A DNA stretch of 64,000 bases, taken from the NCBI GenBank assembly GCA_964620445.1, contig CAZUHB010000024.1, positions 1-64,000 of the forward strand, given 5' to 3'. Both the position numbers and the translations under genes were made by a program. How positions within the stretch are numbered: the stretch's first letter is position 1; every line of letters starts with the position of its first letter. Under the pieces are notes generated by a model that saw nothing but the letters and a program-made list of their open reading frames with translations, did no database searches and was not told the origin of the DNA. Positions 34,607-43,256 of this stretch are shown in pieces. This stretch comes from CAZUHB01 sp964620445 (lineage in GTDB: Bacteria > Planctomycetota > B15-G4 > CAYZWU01).

Positions 34607-35077
34607 TCATGGTTTCAGCTTTTCGGTCATCATCTTGTCCTGCAGCTTGAGGAGCGCGTCGAGGAGAGCGTCGGGCCGCGGAGGGCAGGCCGGAACGTAA
34701 AAGTCGACGGGGATGATGTTGTCCACGCCCTGGACCACGGCGTAATTTCTATAGAGGCCGCCTGACGAGGCGCAGACGCCCATGGAGATGACCCACTTGG
34801 GATCGGGAATCTGTTCGTAGACCTGGCGGACGATGGGGGCCATCTTCCAGGTGACCGTGCCTGCCACGATCATCACGTCGCTCTGGCGCGGGGAGAAGCG
34901 GAAGACTTCGGCCCCGAACCGGGCCACGTCGAATCGCGGTCCGGCCATGGCCATCATCTCGATCGCGCAGCAGGAGAGCCCCATCGGCATGGGCCAGATC
35001 GAATTCTTGCGCGCCCAGTTCACGAGCCAGCCGAGCGGAGCGGTGATGAATTCGGGAAAATTTCTTTCTAATCCCAT
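34607..35077 (-). CDS. nuoB: NADH-quinone oxidoreductase subunit B
   Basis: 156 residues, carrying cluster N2 next to the quinone site. The cysteines are in GLSCCAIEMMA, GVCASSGG and VPACPPRPDAL. I place the start at ATG 35077 (MGLERNFPEF), which has AAGGGAG 8 bases upstream and overlaps nuoA by 10 bases. The longer open frame to 35296 is not homologous to NuoB. Confidence 0.96.
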   Translation of the reverse strand: MGLERNFPEFITAPLGWLVNWARKNSIWPMPMGLSCCAIEMMAMAGPRFDVARFGAEVFRFSPRQSDVMIVAGTVTWKMAPIVRQVYEQIPDPKWVISMGVCASSGGLYRNYAVVQGVDNIIPVDFYVPACPPRPDALLDALLKLQDKMMTEKLKP

Positions 35078-35442
35078 TCGAGCGCTCCCTTTCTCCAGGC
35101 GTAGACCAGACCCAGGCCGAGGATCACGATGAAGAGGACCATAACCACGAGACCGGCCGTTCCCAGCTCCCTGAGCGAGATGGCCCAGGGGAAGAGAAAG
35201 ACGACTTCGATATCGAAAAGCAGGAAGATGACGGCGGTGACATAAAAACCGAGCGAGAACCGCCGACGGGCCGAGTGCTTGGGAAGCATACCGCACTCGT
35301 AGGGAAGCATCTTATCGCGGTGGTCGTGCCCCTTCCCGAGGAGACGGGAACTCACGAGTATGAACGTCGCGAATCCGAGCACCACGGCTAGGAGAATGAA
35401 AACGGGCGCATAATCCGCCAATAGGTTGTTGTTCTCAACCAT
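35068..35442 (-). CDS. nuoA: NADH-quinone oxidoreductase subunit A
   Basis: About 124 residues with three transmembrane helices, first gene of the operon. The motif MLPYECGMLP and the segment FLLFDIEVVFLFPWA are diagnostic. ATG 35442 has an AGGA 9 bases upstream; a TTG at 35451 is the alternative start. A well-formed promoter lies about 160 bases upstream, leaving an untranslated leader of about 150 bases. Confidence 0.95.
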   Translation of the reverse strand: MVENNNLLADYAPVFILLAVVLGFATFILVSSRLLGKGHDHRDKMLPYECGMLPKHSARRRFSLGFYVTAVIFLLFDIEVVFLFPWAISLRELGTAGLVVMVLFIVILGLGLVYAWRKGALEWD

Positions 35443-35800
35443 CCTGCTCAATCCTGGGAAGAGTGAAACCCGGTGAGGGGATTCACGGAAAAGGACTCAA
35501 CGAAGCTGACCGGAGAGAGGATGCCAAATATCAGGATGACATAAAGCTCTGTTCGATCGAGACCGGAGCTCTGGTTTCGATCGAGATGGAAAAGATAAGC
35601 TTATAACGCTCCGCCCCCCTGAAGTCAATGATCTCTTCCGCATTCTGTCCGGTCGAGCACACGCACCGAAACGCATCGATCTGGATCCGCCTCCAAATGC
35701 TGCCGATTTAGTTCTACCGCTCCCGGACCGAGACGCGTAAAAGTGCGCAAAGGCTGTATCCACATCGCTGTACTTTTCGGATGTGTTCCTGGAGGAGATC
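35443..35800. other. Divergent intergenic region between nuoA and the regulatory-like protein gene
   Basis: 358 bases. The left part is the nuo leader with the promoter at 35600-35628; the right part leads to ATG 35801. I see no RNA gene or convincing plus-strand promoter. A weak inverted pair around GATCGAGACCGGAGCTCTGGTTTCGATC (about 35556-35583, minus-strand leader of nuo) could form a hairpin in the nuo transcript. Confidence 0.5.
35600..35628 (-). promoter_or_regulatory. Sigma-70-type promoter of the nuo operon
   Basis: On the minus strand: TTGACT (35628-35623), a spacer of exactly 17 bases, and TATAAG (35605-35600). This is the best canonical match in the region, and no other promoter is apparent within the overlapping gene series. 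Confidence 0.7.
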
Positions 35801-38800
35801 ATGGGAAACCGCGACAAGCTGTTCGTGTACGGCGCCATCGTCATAGGCATCGGGCTGGCTGTAGTGCTCGCTCTGATACTCGATTTGAACGGCGACGGAC
35901 AGGACGAGATCGATCCGCCCGGCGCAGAATCGGCTCGGGAGGAGAATCTCGATCAGGGGGAGACGATCCTTGGAGAAAGCGATCCCGCCGCGGCAGGGGG
36001 CGGTCCGGAGGAGCGCATCGCGCTCGATGGCACCGACGCGCCCCGAGCGGAAGAGGACCGGGAAAAACCGGACCTTCTGCCGGAGGGCAAGGGGCGTGTC
36101 ACCGGCGTGGTGCTCGCTGACGAGACGGGCCGGCTGAGCGGCGCAACGGTCCAGTTCATGGCCGGCGGCGACGCGCGGCTGGACCTTCCCTTTTTTCTGG
36201 ATATACCGGGCGGAGGGCCCCCCGCGAAGAAGGGCCCCGAGGTGAGAACCGGTTCGGACGGCTCGTTCGTCATCGACGGCGTTCCGGCCGTGGAGAACGC
36301 CTTCCTCGTCATCTCTCACGAGCACTTCGTCACCAAGAAGGTCACCCTCGGCAAGTACCGCGGCAATGAGAAGGATGTGGGCAATCTGGTCCTCGAACAC
36401 GCGGGGAGCATCAGTGGTTTCGTCACGCTCTCTCCCGGGGGGAGTCCGGTCGAAGGCGCCGTGGTTTCGGCGGTCAAGACATCGTCGACCATGGAGGAGT
36501 CGGGCGGAATGTTGGTCTTCGGCGGTGTGCTCGGCGGGAGGAGCGACATCGCGACCGAAACCGGTCCGGACGGAAGCTATCTGCTCCGTGGCGTTCCGGC
36601 GGGCGGCGTGGCGGTTCACGTCCGGCACGAGGATCATCCTTCGCCATCGCCGAGGAAGATCGATGTGGCCAAGGCCGCGAACACGGGCGACGTCGATTTC
36701 GAGCTCGATCAAGGTCTGACCGTATCCGGTTTCGTGACCGACACCGGGGGGAAACCGATCGCAGGCGCCAACGTGTCGGTGAGCGGTTCGGGCACGATGA
36801 TGATGAAAATCGATGGAATGTCGAGCTCGAGTTCGATCACCCGGAGCACGCGAACAGGCCCGGACGGCGCCTACACGATCAAGGGCCTCAAAGAGGGGGA
36901 AGTCAGCCTGAAAGCATCGGGCAGCGTTTACTATCCGAGATCGCGTACCGGGGTGAAGGCCGGCTCCAGGGATGTCAACTTCGCCCTCGAGAAGGGCGGT
37001 TCGGTCCACGGGTACGTTGAAGATTCTCTGACCGGCAAGAGGATCGAGGATTTTCAGCTGCGTGTCGAGCGGGGGCAGTTCGGCCGCCGTTTCACCGGCA
37101 GGATCTTCAAGGGCGCGGAGGCCGCCAGGCAGATCGCTCCGGACGCGGACGCCGGGGGAGCCTACCTGGTCGAGGGGGTCGGAGATGATCCGTTGCGGCT
37201 CACCGTCACGGCGGACGGCTTCGCCGACGCGATCTCCCATGGGCTCGCGGCCGCACCGGGAGAACGCGTGGAAAAGACTTTTCAGCTCGTGCCCGAGGCC
37301 AGGATTTCGGGCAGGCTCGTCTCTCCCGATGGGGAGCCGGTGGAGGGCGCGACAATTTCGCTGCGCGCCAAGCCGGATGAACCGGACGTACAGACCGGCG
37401 GAACGAGAATACGGAAGGAAATCAGGATCGGCGGTGGAGATCAGCCCGGGCTGATCGATTCGGGAGGCGCGATCAAGAGCGTGAAGTCCTCGGCCGATGG
37501 CACGTACCGGATCGGGGGGGTGTCCGAGGGAGAATACCTGGTCGAGGCGAGGCATCTCGACTATCTCTCACCCGAACCCCGGGAGATTCTTCTGGCCGTT
37601 GGAGAGCACAAGCCGGATGTGGACATGATCTTGCTCGCCGGTGGCTCGATCGAAGGGATGGTGTACGACAAGGATGGCAGACCCTTTTCGGGAGCACAGG
37701 TTCAGGCGCGTTGCGCGGGCAAGTGGCAGAGGCAAAATGCACGCGCCGACATCGACGGCCGTTATGTCATGCGGGGGCTGTTGCCGGGAAGATACTTCGT
37801 GAGCCTGGCCAAGGAGACCGAAGGGAACATGATGTTCCAGATCATGATCTCGGGCCAGGAGGAAGCAACGGACGACGAGCAGGTCGTGATCGTCGAGGAG
37901 GGCGAGGCTGTCACCTGCGATATCCATGACATGGCAGGGTCGGTGATTTCCGGTTACGTGACCGAGGCCGGAAATCCGGTGGAGGGGATGAAGGTCGAGC
38001 TCTTCCCGGCCGAGGGATTCGCATTCATGCCCACCAAATCGGTGAGCACCGATCAGAAAGGCGCCTACGCGATGGAAAATGTAAAGCCCGGCGCCTACAA
38101 GGTACGCCTCGGCGTGGGAGGGATTCCCGATCCGATCGAGACGGATGTCAAGGTCTATGCCGGGAGCCGGACCGACCGCGATTTCGATCTGCCCACGGGC
38201 CGGGTGAGCGGGCGCGTGACTGACAGCGCCACGGGAGATCCGGTCAAGGGCGTGGCGATCACCCTCGAACATCTGGTCGAGAAGAAACCGACGGTGACAA
38301 GAAGGATGGTCAACGTGGCCGCGATCGCCGTGGACAACGGCGACGGCGAGACCGAGGGAGTGACCACCATCACCATGGGCGGCGCGGCAGGCCGGGTGAC
38401 CACCGACAAGGACGGCAATTTCACCGTGCGCTATCTTGCCGAGGGCGAATACAGACTCGTTGCCAAGGGCGGAAAGTACATCGAGCGGCGGTTCGAACCG
38501 GTCCAGGTGCGCGAGGGGCGGGAAACCTCCAACATCGACATCGTCATCGCGCGGGGCGCGACGATCAAGGGGAAGGCGATCGACGCCAAGACCCAGAAAC
38601 CGGTCGCCTACCTTCCGGTCAGCCTGACGCGGATCGTCGACGATCCCGGGAAAGAAGGCGAATCGAGTACGATGATTGTCACCCAGGGGGATGGCTCGTT
38701 CACTTTCTCGGGGCTCGAGTGTGGACGCTACCGCGTGGCTTCGACGGGAGGCTCGGGAACGGGAGAGGCCGAGGTCGAACTCGACGATGGGGATATCGTC

Positions 38801-38836
38801 GATGATGTCGTTCTGCGGGTGACGACCTCGGGGTAG
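35801..38836 (+). CDS. Membrane-anchored protein of repeated carboxypeptidase-regulatory-like domains
   Basis: About 1011 residues. One N-terminal transmembrane helix (YGAIVIGIGLAVVLALIL) anchors a long extracytoplasmic region. Nine or ten Ig-like domains of the carboxypeptidase-regulatory type follow, each recognisable by a G-x-V-x-D start and a DGSY/DGTYRI-GV-x-x-GEY turn (for example DGSYLLRGVPAGG, DGAYTIKGLKEGE, DGTYRIGGVSEGEY, DGRYVMRGLLPGRY). No catalytic domain is visible. ATG 35801 with GGAGGAG upstream is preferred over the upstream ATG 35783. It is probably a surface scaffold or adhesion protein. It converges with fmdB. Confidence 0.85.
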   Translation: MGNRDKLFVYGAIVIGIGLAVVLALILDLNGDGQDEIDPPGAESAREENLDQGETILGESDPAAAGGGPEERIALDGTDAPRAEEDREKPDLLPEGKGRVTGVVLADETGRLSGATVQFMAGGDARLDLPFFLDIPGGGPPAKKGPEVRTGSDGSFVIDGVPAVENAFLVISHEHFVTKKVTLGKYRGNEKDVGNLVLEHAGSISGFVTLSPGGSPVEGAVVSAVKTSSTMEESGGMLVFGGVLGGRSDIATETGPDGSYLLRGVPAGGVAVHVRHEDHPSPSPRKIDVAKAANTGDVDFELDQGLTVSGFVTDTGGKPIAGANVSVSGSGTMMMKIDGMSSSSSITRSTRTGPDGAYTIKGLKEGEVSLKASGSVYYPRSRTGVKAGSRDVNFALEKGGSVHGYVEDSLTGKRIEDFQLRVERGQFGRRFTGRIFKGAEAARQIAPDADAGGAYLVEGVGDDPLRLTVTADGFADAISHGLAAAPGERVEKTFQLVPEARISGRLVSPDGEPVEGATISLRAKPDEPDVQTGGTRIRKEIRIGGGDQPGLIDSGGAIKSVKSSADGTYRIGGVSEGEYLVEARHLDYLSPEPREILLAVGEHKPDVDMILLAGGSIEGMVYDKDGRPFSGAQVQARCAGKWQRQNARADIDGRYVMRGLLPGRYFVSLAKETEGNMMFQIMISGQEEATDDEQVVIVEEGEAVTCDIHDMAGSVISGYVTEAGNPVEGMKVELFPAEGFAFMPTKSVSTDQKGAYAMENVKPGAYKVRLGVGGIPDPIETDVKVYAGSRTDRDFDLPTGRVSGRVTDSATGDPVKGVAITLEHLVEKKPTVTRRMVNVAAIAVDNGDGETEGVTTITMGGAAGRVTTDKDGNFTVRYLAEGEYRLVAKGGKYIERRFEPVQVREGRETSNIDIVIARGATIKGKAIDAKTQKPVAYLPVSLTRIVDDPGKEGESSTMIVTQGDGSFTFSGLECGRYRVASTGGSGTGEAEVELDDGDIVDDVVLRVTTSG

Positions 38837-38861
38837 GGGCCCGAAGATCCGCGGGGAGCGC

Positions 38862-39197
38862 TCAAGAGGCTTTCTTGGCTTTGGAGCCCGTTGATTTGTC
38901 GGCGGACTTCTTTGTCGTCTTCGATGTTTTCGACGTCTTCGACGTTTTCGACGTACCTGCCGAGCTCGAAGGGGCGGCATTGGCTTCCTGCCTCTGGCCG
39001 GCCTTGTAAGAATTGCTGCGATAGTCGGTTTCGTAGAAGCCGGAACCCTTGAAGATGATTCCAGAGCCGGACCCGATTTTCCGCCTCAGGGCGAAAGCCT
39101 TGCATTCGGGGCATTTGCGCAGAGAGCCGGCGGTGATCGACTGAAACCGGTCGAATTCGAAGCCGCATGTTTCGCAGATGTACTCGTAAGTGGGCAT
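38862..39197 (-). CDS. FmdB-type zinc-ribbon protein with a repetitive basic tail
   Basis: 111 residues. The N-terminus PTYEYICETCGFEFDRFQ plus KCPECKAF is the FmdB regulatory zinc ribbon, with four cysteines as CxxC pairs. After about residue 70 the protein becomes low-complexity, with SKT tripeptides repeated (9-bp units) and a Lys/Ser/Ala-rich end. ATG 39197 has GAGGAG upstream. It is the last gene of the chaperone operon, 47 bases after grpE. Its role is unknown; a nucleic-acid- or protein-binding tail is a guess from composition. Confidence 0.85.
   Translation of the reverse strand: MPTYEYICETCGFEFDRFQSITAGSLRKCPECKAFALRRKIGSGSGIIFKGSGFYETDYRSNSYKAGQRQEANAAPSSSAGTSKTSKTSKTSKTTKKSADKSTGSKAKKAS
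38915..38954 (-). repeat. 9-bp in-frame tandem repeat in the fmdB-like tail
   Basis: Four to five 9-base units encoding SKT tripeptides (TSKTSKTSKTSK), with synonymous differences between copies. Confidence 0.85.
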
Positions 39198-39244
39198 GAT
39201 GCACTCCTCGGTCAGATCGCGTCCCGCCACTCGAGGGCGAGCGC

Positions 39245-39925
39245 TCAGTCTTTTTCCCCCTCTGTTTCCTCGTCCGCAGCCGCCTCGTCTGCGTCTTGCT
39301 CCTTGGGTATACGCGAAACGCGGACCCTTGACGGCCGCAAGAGCCGTTCGTGAAGCATGTACCCCTTGACCAATTCGTCGATGACCGTCCTGTCCGGCAG
39401 GTCGGGATTTTCCTCCTCCATGACCGCGTCGTGACAGTTGGGATCGAAGGGCTCGTTCTTGGCCTCGATCGACACGATGCCGTGGCTGGTCAGAGCGCCC
39501 ATCAACTGGTCGTAGATCATCTTGAAGCCTTTGGTGAACTCCTCCATCCCCTGCTGATTCTCGGACTGGTCGTCGGCCGAGGTGATCAGCGCCCTCTCGA
39601 GGCTGTCCAGCACCTGGAGGAGATCGAGAGCCAGAGGTTTGATGGCGTACCTGCGCGTCTCGTCCATCTCCTTCTGGATGCGTTTCTGATAGTTGGCGAA
39701 TTCGGCCGTCTTGCGCTGCAGACGGTCGGTCAACTCCTTGACTTGCTCTTCGAGCGGCTCGAGCTCTTCCGTTTCGGCAGGCGCCTCGGGGGCTGCTTCT
39801 CCGTCCGGTGCTTCGGCCGACGGCTCCTTCTGCGCGTCGGTCTTCTCGTTCAGAGGTTCGGTCTCTTCCCGGCGCGAGTTCTTGTTCTTCTTGCCCTTTC
39901 GGCTGTTCTTGCCTTTTCGAGTCAT
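39245..39925 (-). CDS. grpE: Nucleotide exchange factor GrpE
   Basis: About 226 residues. The GrpE core is seen in the coiled-coil LTDRLQRKTAEFANYQKRIQKEMDE and in the beta-domain segments FDPNCHDAVMEEENPDLPDRTVIDELVKGYMLHERLLRPSRVRV. An acidic and lysine-rich N-terminal extension of about 60 residues and a short acidic tail flank it. ATG 39925 has CGGAGA upstream and is preferred over TTG 39946. It promotes ADP release from DnaK; dnaK itself is not in the window. It lies 17 bases after dnaJ. Confidence 0.92.
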   Translation of the reverse strand: MTRKGKNSRKGKKNKNSRREETEPLNEKTDAQKEPSAEAPDGEAAPEAPAETEELEPLEEQVKELTDRLQRKTAEFANYQKRIQKEMDETRRYAIKPLALDLLQVLDSLERALITSADDQSENQQGMEEFTKGFKMIYDQLMGALTSHGIVSIEAKNEPFDPNCHDAVMEEENPDLPDRTVIDELVKGYMLHERLLRPSRVRVSRIPKEQDADEAAADEETEGEKD

Positions 39926-39942
39926 CCCTTCGTCTCCGTTCC

Positions 39943-41109
39943 TCAATCGCGGCTTTCGAAGATCCTTTTAACCTTGTCGAAGAATGACTGCCGCTCCGGT
40001 GTGACGTTCTTGTCTTCCGTCGCGGCGAATTCCTTCAAGAGCTCCGTCTGTCTCGGTGTGAGCCTCTTGGGCGTCTCGATCTGCACCTTGGCGAGAAGAT
40101 CGCCCCGTCCGTGACCGTAGACATTGGGCATCCCCTGCTTGCGCATCCTGAAGATCTTGCCCGTCTGCGTCCCCGCGGGGATCTTCAGCGTCGCCTTCCC
40201 TTTGAGACTCGGGACCTCGATATCGGAACCGAGGGCGGCCTGAGAGAAAGTGATCGGCACATGACAGATCAGGTCGTCCTCGTTCCGCCCGAAGAGCGGG
40301 TGGGGCTTGACGCGGATGATGCAATAGAGGTCGCCTCTGGGGCCGTTGTTGAATCCAGGCTCGCCTTCTCCGCTGACCCGCATCTGGGTGCCGTCGTGGA
40401 CGCCGGCCGGGATGTGAACGGTGATACTGCGTTTCTTGGGGACGCGGCCCGTACCCTTGCACGCCGTACAATGGTGCTCGATGACCTCCCCGTTGCCGCC
40501 GCAATGGGGACAGGTCGTGCGGATCGAAAAGAAACCCTGGGATTGCTGCACCTCGCCATGTCCATGGCAGGCGGGACAGGTCGTCACCGATGTTCCCGGC
40601 TTCGCGCCCGAGCCCTTGCAGGTGTTGCAGATTTCGTTGCGTTTCAGATCGATCGTCTTGTCGATTCCGTTGAAAGCGTCGATCAGTTCGATCGTGATCT
40701 CGCACTTGAGGCTTGCTCCGCGGCCGGGCCGGTTGCGCCCCGCACGGCCCGAGCCCTGGTGTCCGAAAAGATCTCCGAATATCGAACCGCCGCCGCCGCC
40801 GCCGCCGCCCCCCCCGAAGATATCGTTGAACATGGAAAAGATATCTTCGAAAGAACTGAAGCCTCTCTGGTAGCCGCGCCGCTCGAGGCCGTCATGACCG
40901 AACTGGTCGTAGAGCTGGCGTTTCTGCGGGTCGTTGAGAACCTCGTAGGCTTCCGCCGCTTCCTTGAACCTGTCCGCCGCCTGGGTATCGTTCTTGTTCC
41001 TGTCGGGGTGGTACTTGAGTGCCAGCTTTCGGTAAGCCCTTTTGAGCTCGTCGGAGTTCGCGCCTTGCTCGACTCCGAGAACTTCGTAGTAGTCTCGTTT
41101 CTGGGCCAT
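39943..41109 (-). CDS. dnaJ: Chaperone DnaJ
   Basis: 388 residues with full type I DnaJ architecture: J domain with HPD (KYHPDRNKND), a Gly/Phe region with a ten-glycine run, the zinc-binding domain with four CxxCxGxG-type repeats (CNTCKGSGAK, CPACHGHGEV, CPHCGGNGEV, CTACKGTGRV), and C-terminal substrate domains. The polyglycine is encoded by a GCC-type (reverse strand) triplet tract. It lies between groEL1 (128 bases upstream) and grpE. Confidence 0.96.
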   Translation of the reverse strand: MAQKRDYYEVLGVEQGANSDELKRAYRKLALKYHPDRNKNDTQAADRFKEAAEAYEVLNDPQKRQLYDQFGHDGLERRGYQRGFSSFEDIFSMFNDIFGGGGGGGGGGSIFGDLFGHQGSGRAGRNRPGRGASLKCEITIELIDAFNGIDKTIDLKRNEICNTCKGSGAKPGTSVTTCPACHGHGEVQQSQGFFSIRTTCPHCGGNGEVIEHHCTACKGTGRVPKKRSITVHIPAGVHDGTQMRVSGEGEPGFNNGPRGDLYCIIRVKPHPLFGRNEDDLICHVPITFSQAALGSDIEVPSLKGKATLKIPAGTQTGKIFRMRKQGMPNVYGHGRGDLLAKVQIETPKRLTPRQTELLKEFAATEDKNVTPERQSFFDKVKRIFESRD

Positions 41110-41237
41110 TGGGCATCCACCCCTTTCTCATTTACGGTAAACCGCCGCGCGGCTTTGATCAGGAGCCGCGCGGCGGTGTATTCATCCTGAAGGCAAGAGC
41201 AGGCGGTCCGCGCCGGGTCGATCCCGGCACGGAGGCG

Positions 41238-42845
41238 CTACATCACCGCACCTTCGATCTCTTCGTCCTTGTCCGAGAGATCGGTGATGAGGCTGTCGGT
41301 GGTGAGCATCAAACCGGACACGGAGGCCGCGTTCTGCAGAGCGCAGCGAACGACCTTGGCAGGATCGATGATTCCGGCCTTGAAGAGATCGCACGTATCG
41401 CCCTTCTGGGCATCGAAACCGAAGCTCTTCGTATCCTTCTCTCTCACCTCGTGGACGATGACCGAACCGTCGAATCCTGCGTTGGAGACGATTCTGCGCA
41501 ACGGCTCCTCGATGGCGCGGAGCACGACCGCCCGGCCGAACTTCTCTTCCTTGGAAAGCTTGAGGTTCTCGAGCGTTGGGATGCAGCGGACAAGCGCCGC
41601 GCCCCCGCCGGGCACGATCCCTTCCTCGACCGCGGCGCGGGTGGCGTTGAGGGCGTCTTCGACGCGGGCCTTCTTTTCCTTGAGCGACGTCTCGGTATGG
41701 GCGCCCACGCGGATGATCGCCACGCCACCGGTCAGCTTGGCAAGGCGTTCCTGGAGCTTCTCGCGATCATAGTCGGACGTCGACTGCTCGATCTGGTTCC
41801 GGATCTGGCCGATGCGGGCGTTGATGTCGGCTTTCTTGCCGGCGCCCTTGACCACCGTGGTGGTGTCCTTGTCCACGGCGATCTTCTTGGCCGTTCCGAG
41901 CATGTCGAGCTCGATGTTCTCGAGTTTGACGCCGATATCCTCGGTGATGCACGTTCCAGAGGTGAGCACTGCGATATCCTCGAGGATCGCCTTGCGCCGG
42001 TCACCGAATCCGGGCGCCTTGACCGCCGCCACGTTGAGCGTACCGCGGAGCTTGTTCACCACGAGCGCGGCGAGCGCTTCGCTTTCCACATCCTCGGCAA
42101 TGATCAGCAGGGGCTTGCCTGTCTTGGCCACGGCCTCGAGCACGGGCAGAAGGGGCCGCATGTTGGAAATCTTCTTCTCGTGAATGAGAACGTGGGCGTT
42201 CTCCATCTCGACGGACAGGTCCTGGAGATTGTTGATGAAATAGGGAGAAAGGTATCCCTTGTCGAACTGCATCCCTTCCACGAACTCGAGATCGGTGACC
42301 GTGGTCTTGGCTTCTTCCACGGTGATGACGCCGTCCTGGCCGACCTTGTTCATGGCGTCGGCGATGAGCTTGCCCACCGACTCGTCGTTGTTGGCCGAAA
42401 CCGAGCCGACCTGGACGATCTCCTTCTTGTCCTTGATCTTCTTGGACATGTCGTCGATCGCGGCGGTCACGCACTTGACCGACTTGTCGATGCCCCTCTT
42501 GAGCGCCTGGGGATTGACCCCGGACGAGAGGTACTTGAGCCCTTCCCTGAAGATGGCGCGCGCCAGGACGGTGGCAGTGGTCGTGCCATCGCCGGCATCG
42601 TCGTTCGTCTTGCTCGCCACCTCGTTGGCCAGCTTGGCGCCCATGTTTTCAAAGGGATCTTCCAGTTCGATCTCCTTGGAAACGGTGACACCGTCCTTGG
42701 TGACACTGGGAGAGCCGAAGGACTTGTCTATAATCACATTGCGCCCCGAAGGCCCCAAGGTGACCTCCACGGTTCGGGCGAGCTTCTCGATCCCCTTCAG
42801 GATCTTCCGTCGCGCCTCGTCATCGAAAAGAAGCTGTTTGGCCAT
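41238..42845 (-). CDS. groEL: Chaperonin GroEL, downstream copy
   Basis: 535 residues. It keeps the nucleotide site (TLGPSGRNV, DGTTTATVLA, GGGAALVR) and the catalytic aspartate region KARVEDALNATRAAVEEG. The apical segment ISNMRPLLPVLEAVAKTGKPLLIIAEDVESEALAALVVNKLRG retains the GroES/substrate-binding helices. The C-terminus ends EEIEGAVM and lacks the GGM repeat tail. It differs clearly from the second GroEL encoded upstream. It lies 61 bases after groES. Confidence 0.95.
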   Translation of the reverse strand: MAKQLLFDDEARRKILKGIEKLARTVEVTLGPSGRNVIIDKSFGSPSVTKDGVTVSKEIELEDPFENMGAKLANEVASKTNDDAGDGTTTATVLARAIFREGLKYLSSGVNPQALKRGIDKSVKCVTAAIDDMSKKIKDKKEIVQVGSVSANNDESVGKLIADAMNKVGQDGVITVEEAKTTVTDLEFVEGMQFDKGYLSPYFINNLQDLSVEMENAHVLIHEKKISNMRPLLPVLEAVAKTGKPLLIIAEDVESEALAALVVNKLRGTLNVAAVKAPGFGDRRKAILEDIAVLTSGTCITEDIGVKLENIELDMLGTAKKIAVDKDTTTVVKGAGKKADINARIGQIRNQIEQSTSDYDREKLQERLAKLTGGVAIIRVGAHTETSLKEKKARVEDALNATRAAVEEGIVPGGGAALVRCIPTLENLKLSKEEKFGRAVVLRAIEEPLRRIVSNAGFDGSVIVHEVREKDTKSFGFDAQKGDTCDLFKAGIIDPAKVVRCALQNAASVSGLMLTTDSLITDLSDKDEEIEGAVM

Positions 42846-42906
42846 TTTCTTTTCTCCGTCCTTTTATGTTGAGGTTCCTGCGTTTTTCACTTACCTGGTA
42901 TTTCGA

Positions 42907-43197
42907 TTACTCGAAGCGAGCGAGTACTTCGCCCTCTCTCATGATCTTGTATTCCTTGCCGTCAACGGTGATATCCTGGCCCGAATACTTGCCGAAGAGA
43001 ACGAGGTCGTTCTTCTTGACAGAAAAGGTCGCTCTCTTGCCGTCTTCGGTCTGCTTGCCGCTACCCAGGGCCACGACCTTGCCCTTCTGGGGCTTCTCCT
43101 TGGCCGTGTCGGGGAGCACGATGCCGCCGGCGGTCCGTTCCTCGGCTTCAAGAACCTCGATCACAATCCTGTCGTCCAAAGGTTTCAGGTTGACCAT
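42907..43197 (-). CDS. groES: Co-chaperonin GroES
   Basis: 96 residues. It matches GroES from NLKPLDDRIVIEVLEAEERTAGGIVLPDTAKEKPQKG through VLFGKYSGQDITVDGKEYKIMREGEVLA. The mobile loop (EERTAGGIVLPD) that docks on GroEL is present. It is encoded between two groEL genes. Confidence 0.97.
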   Translation of the reverse strand: MVNLKPLDDRIVIEVLEAEERTAGGIVLPDTAKEKPQKGKVVALGSGKQTEDGKRATFSVKKNDLVLFGKYSGQDITVDGKEYKIMREGEVLARFE

Positions 43198-43256
43198 TCG
43201 ATTTTCCTCCCTTTACGATTTATTGTTTCAACTGTCTTTTTAACTCTTGTTTTCCT

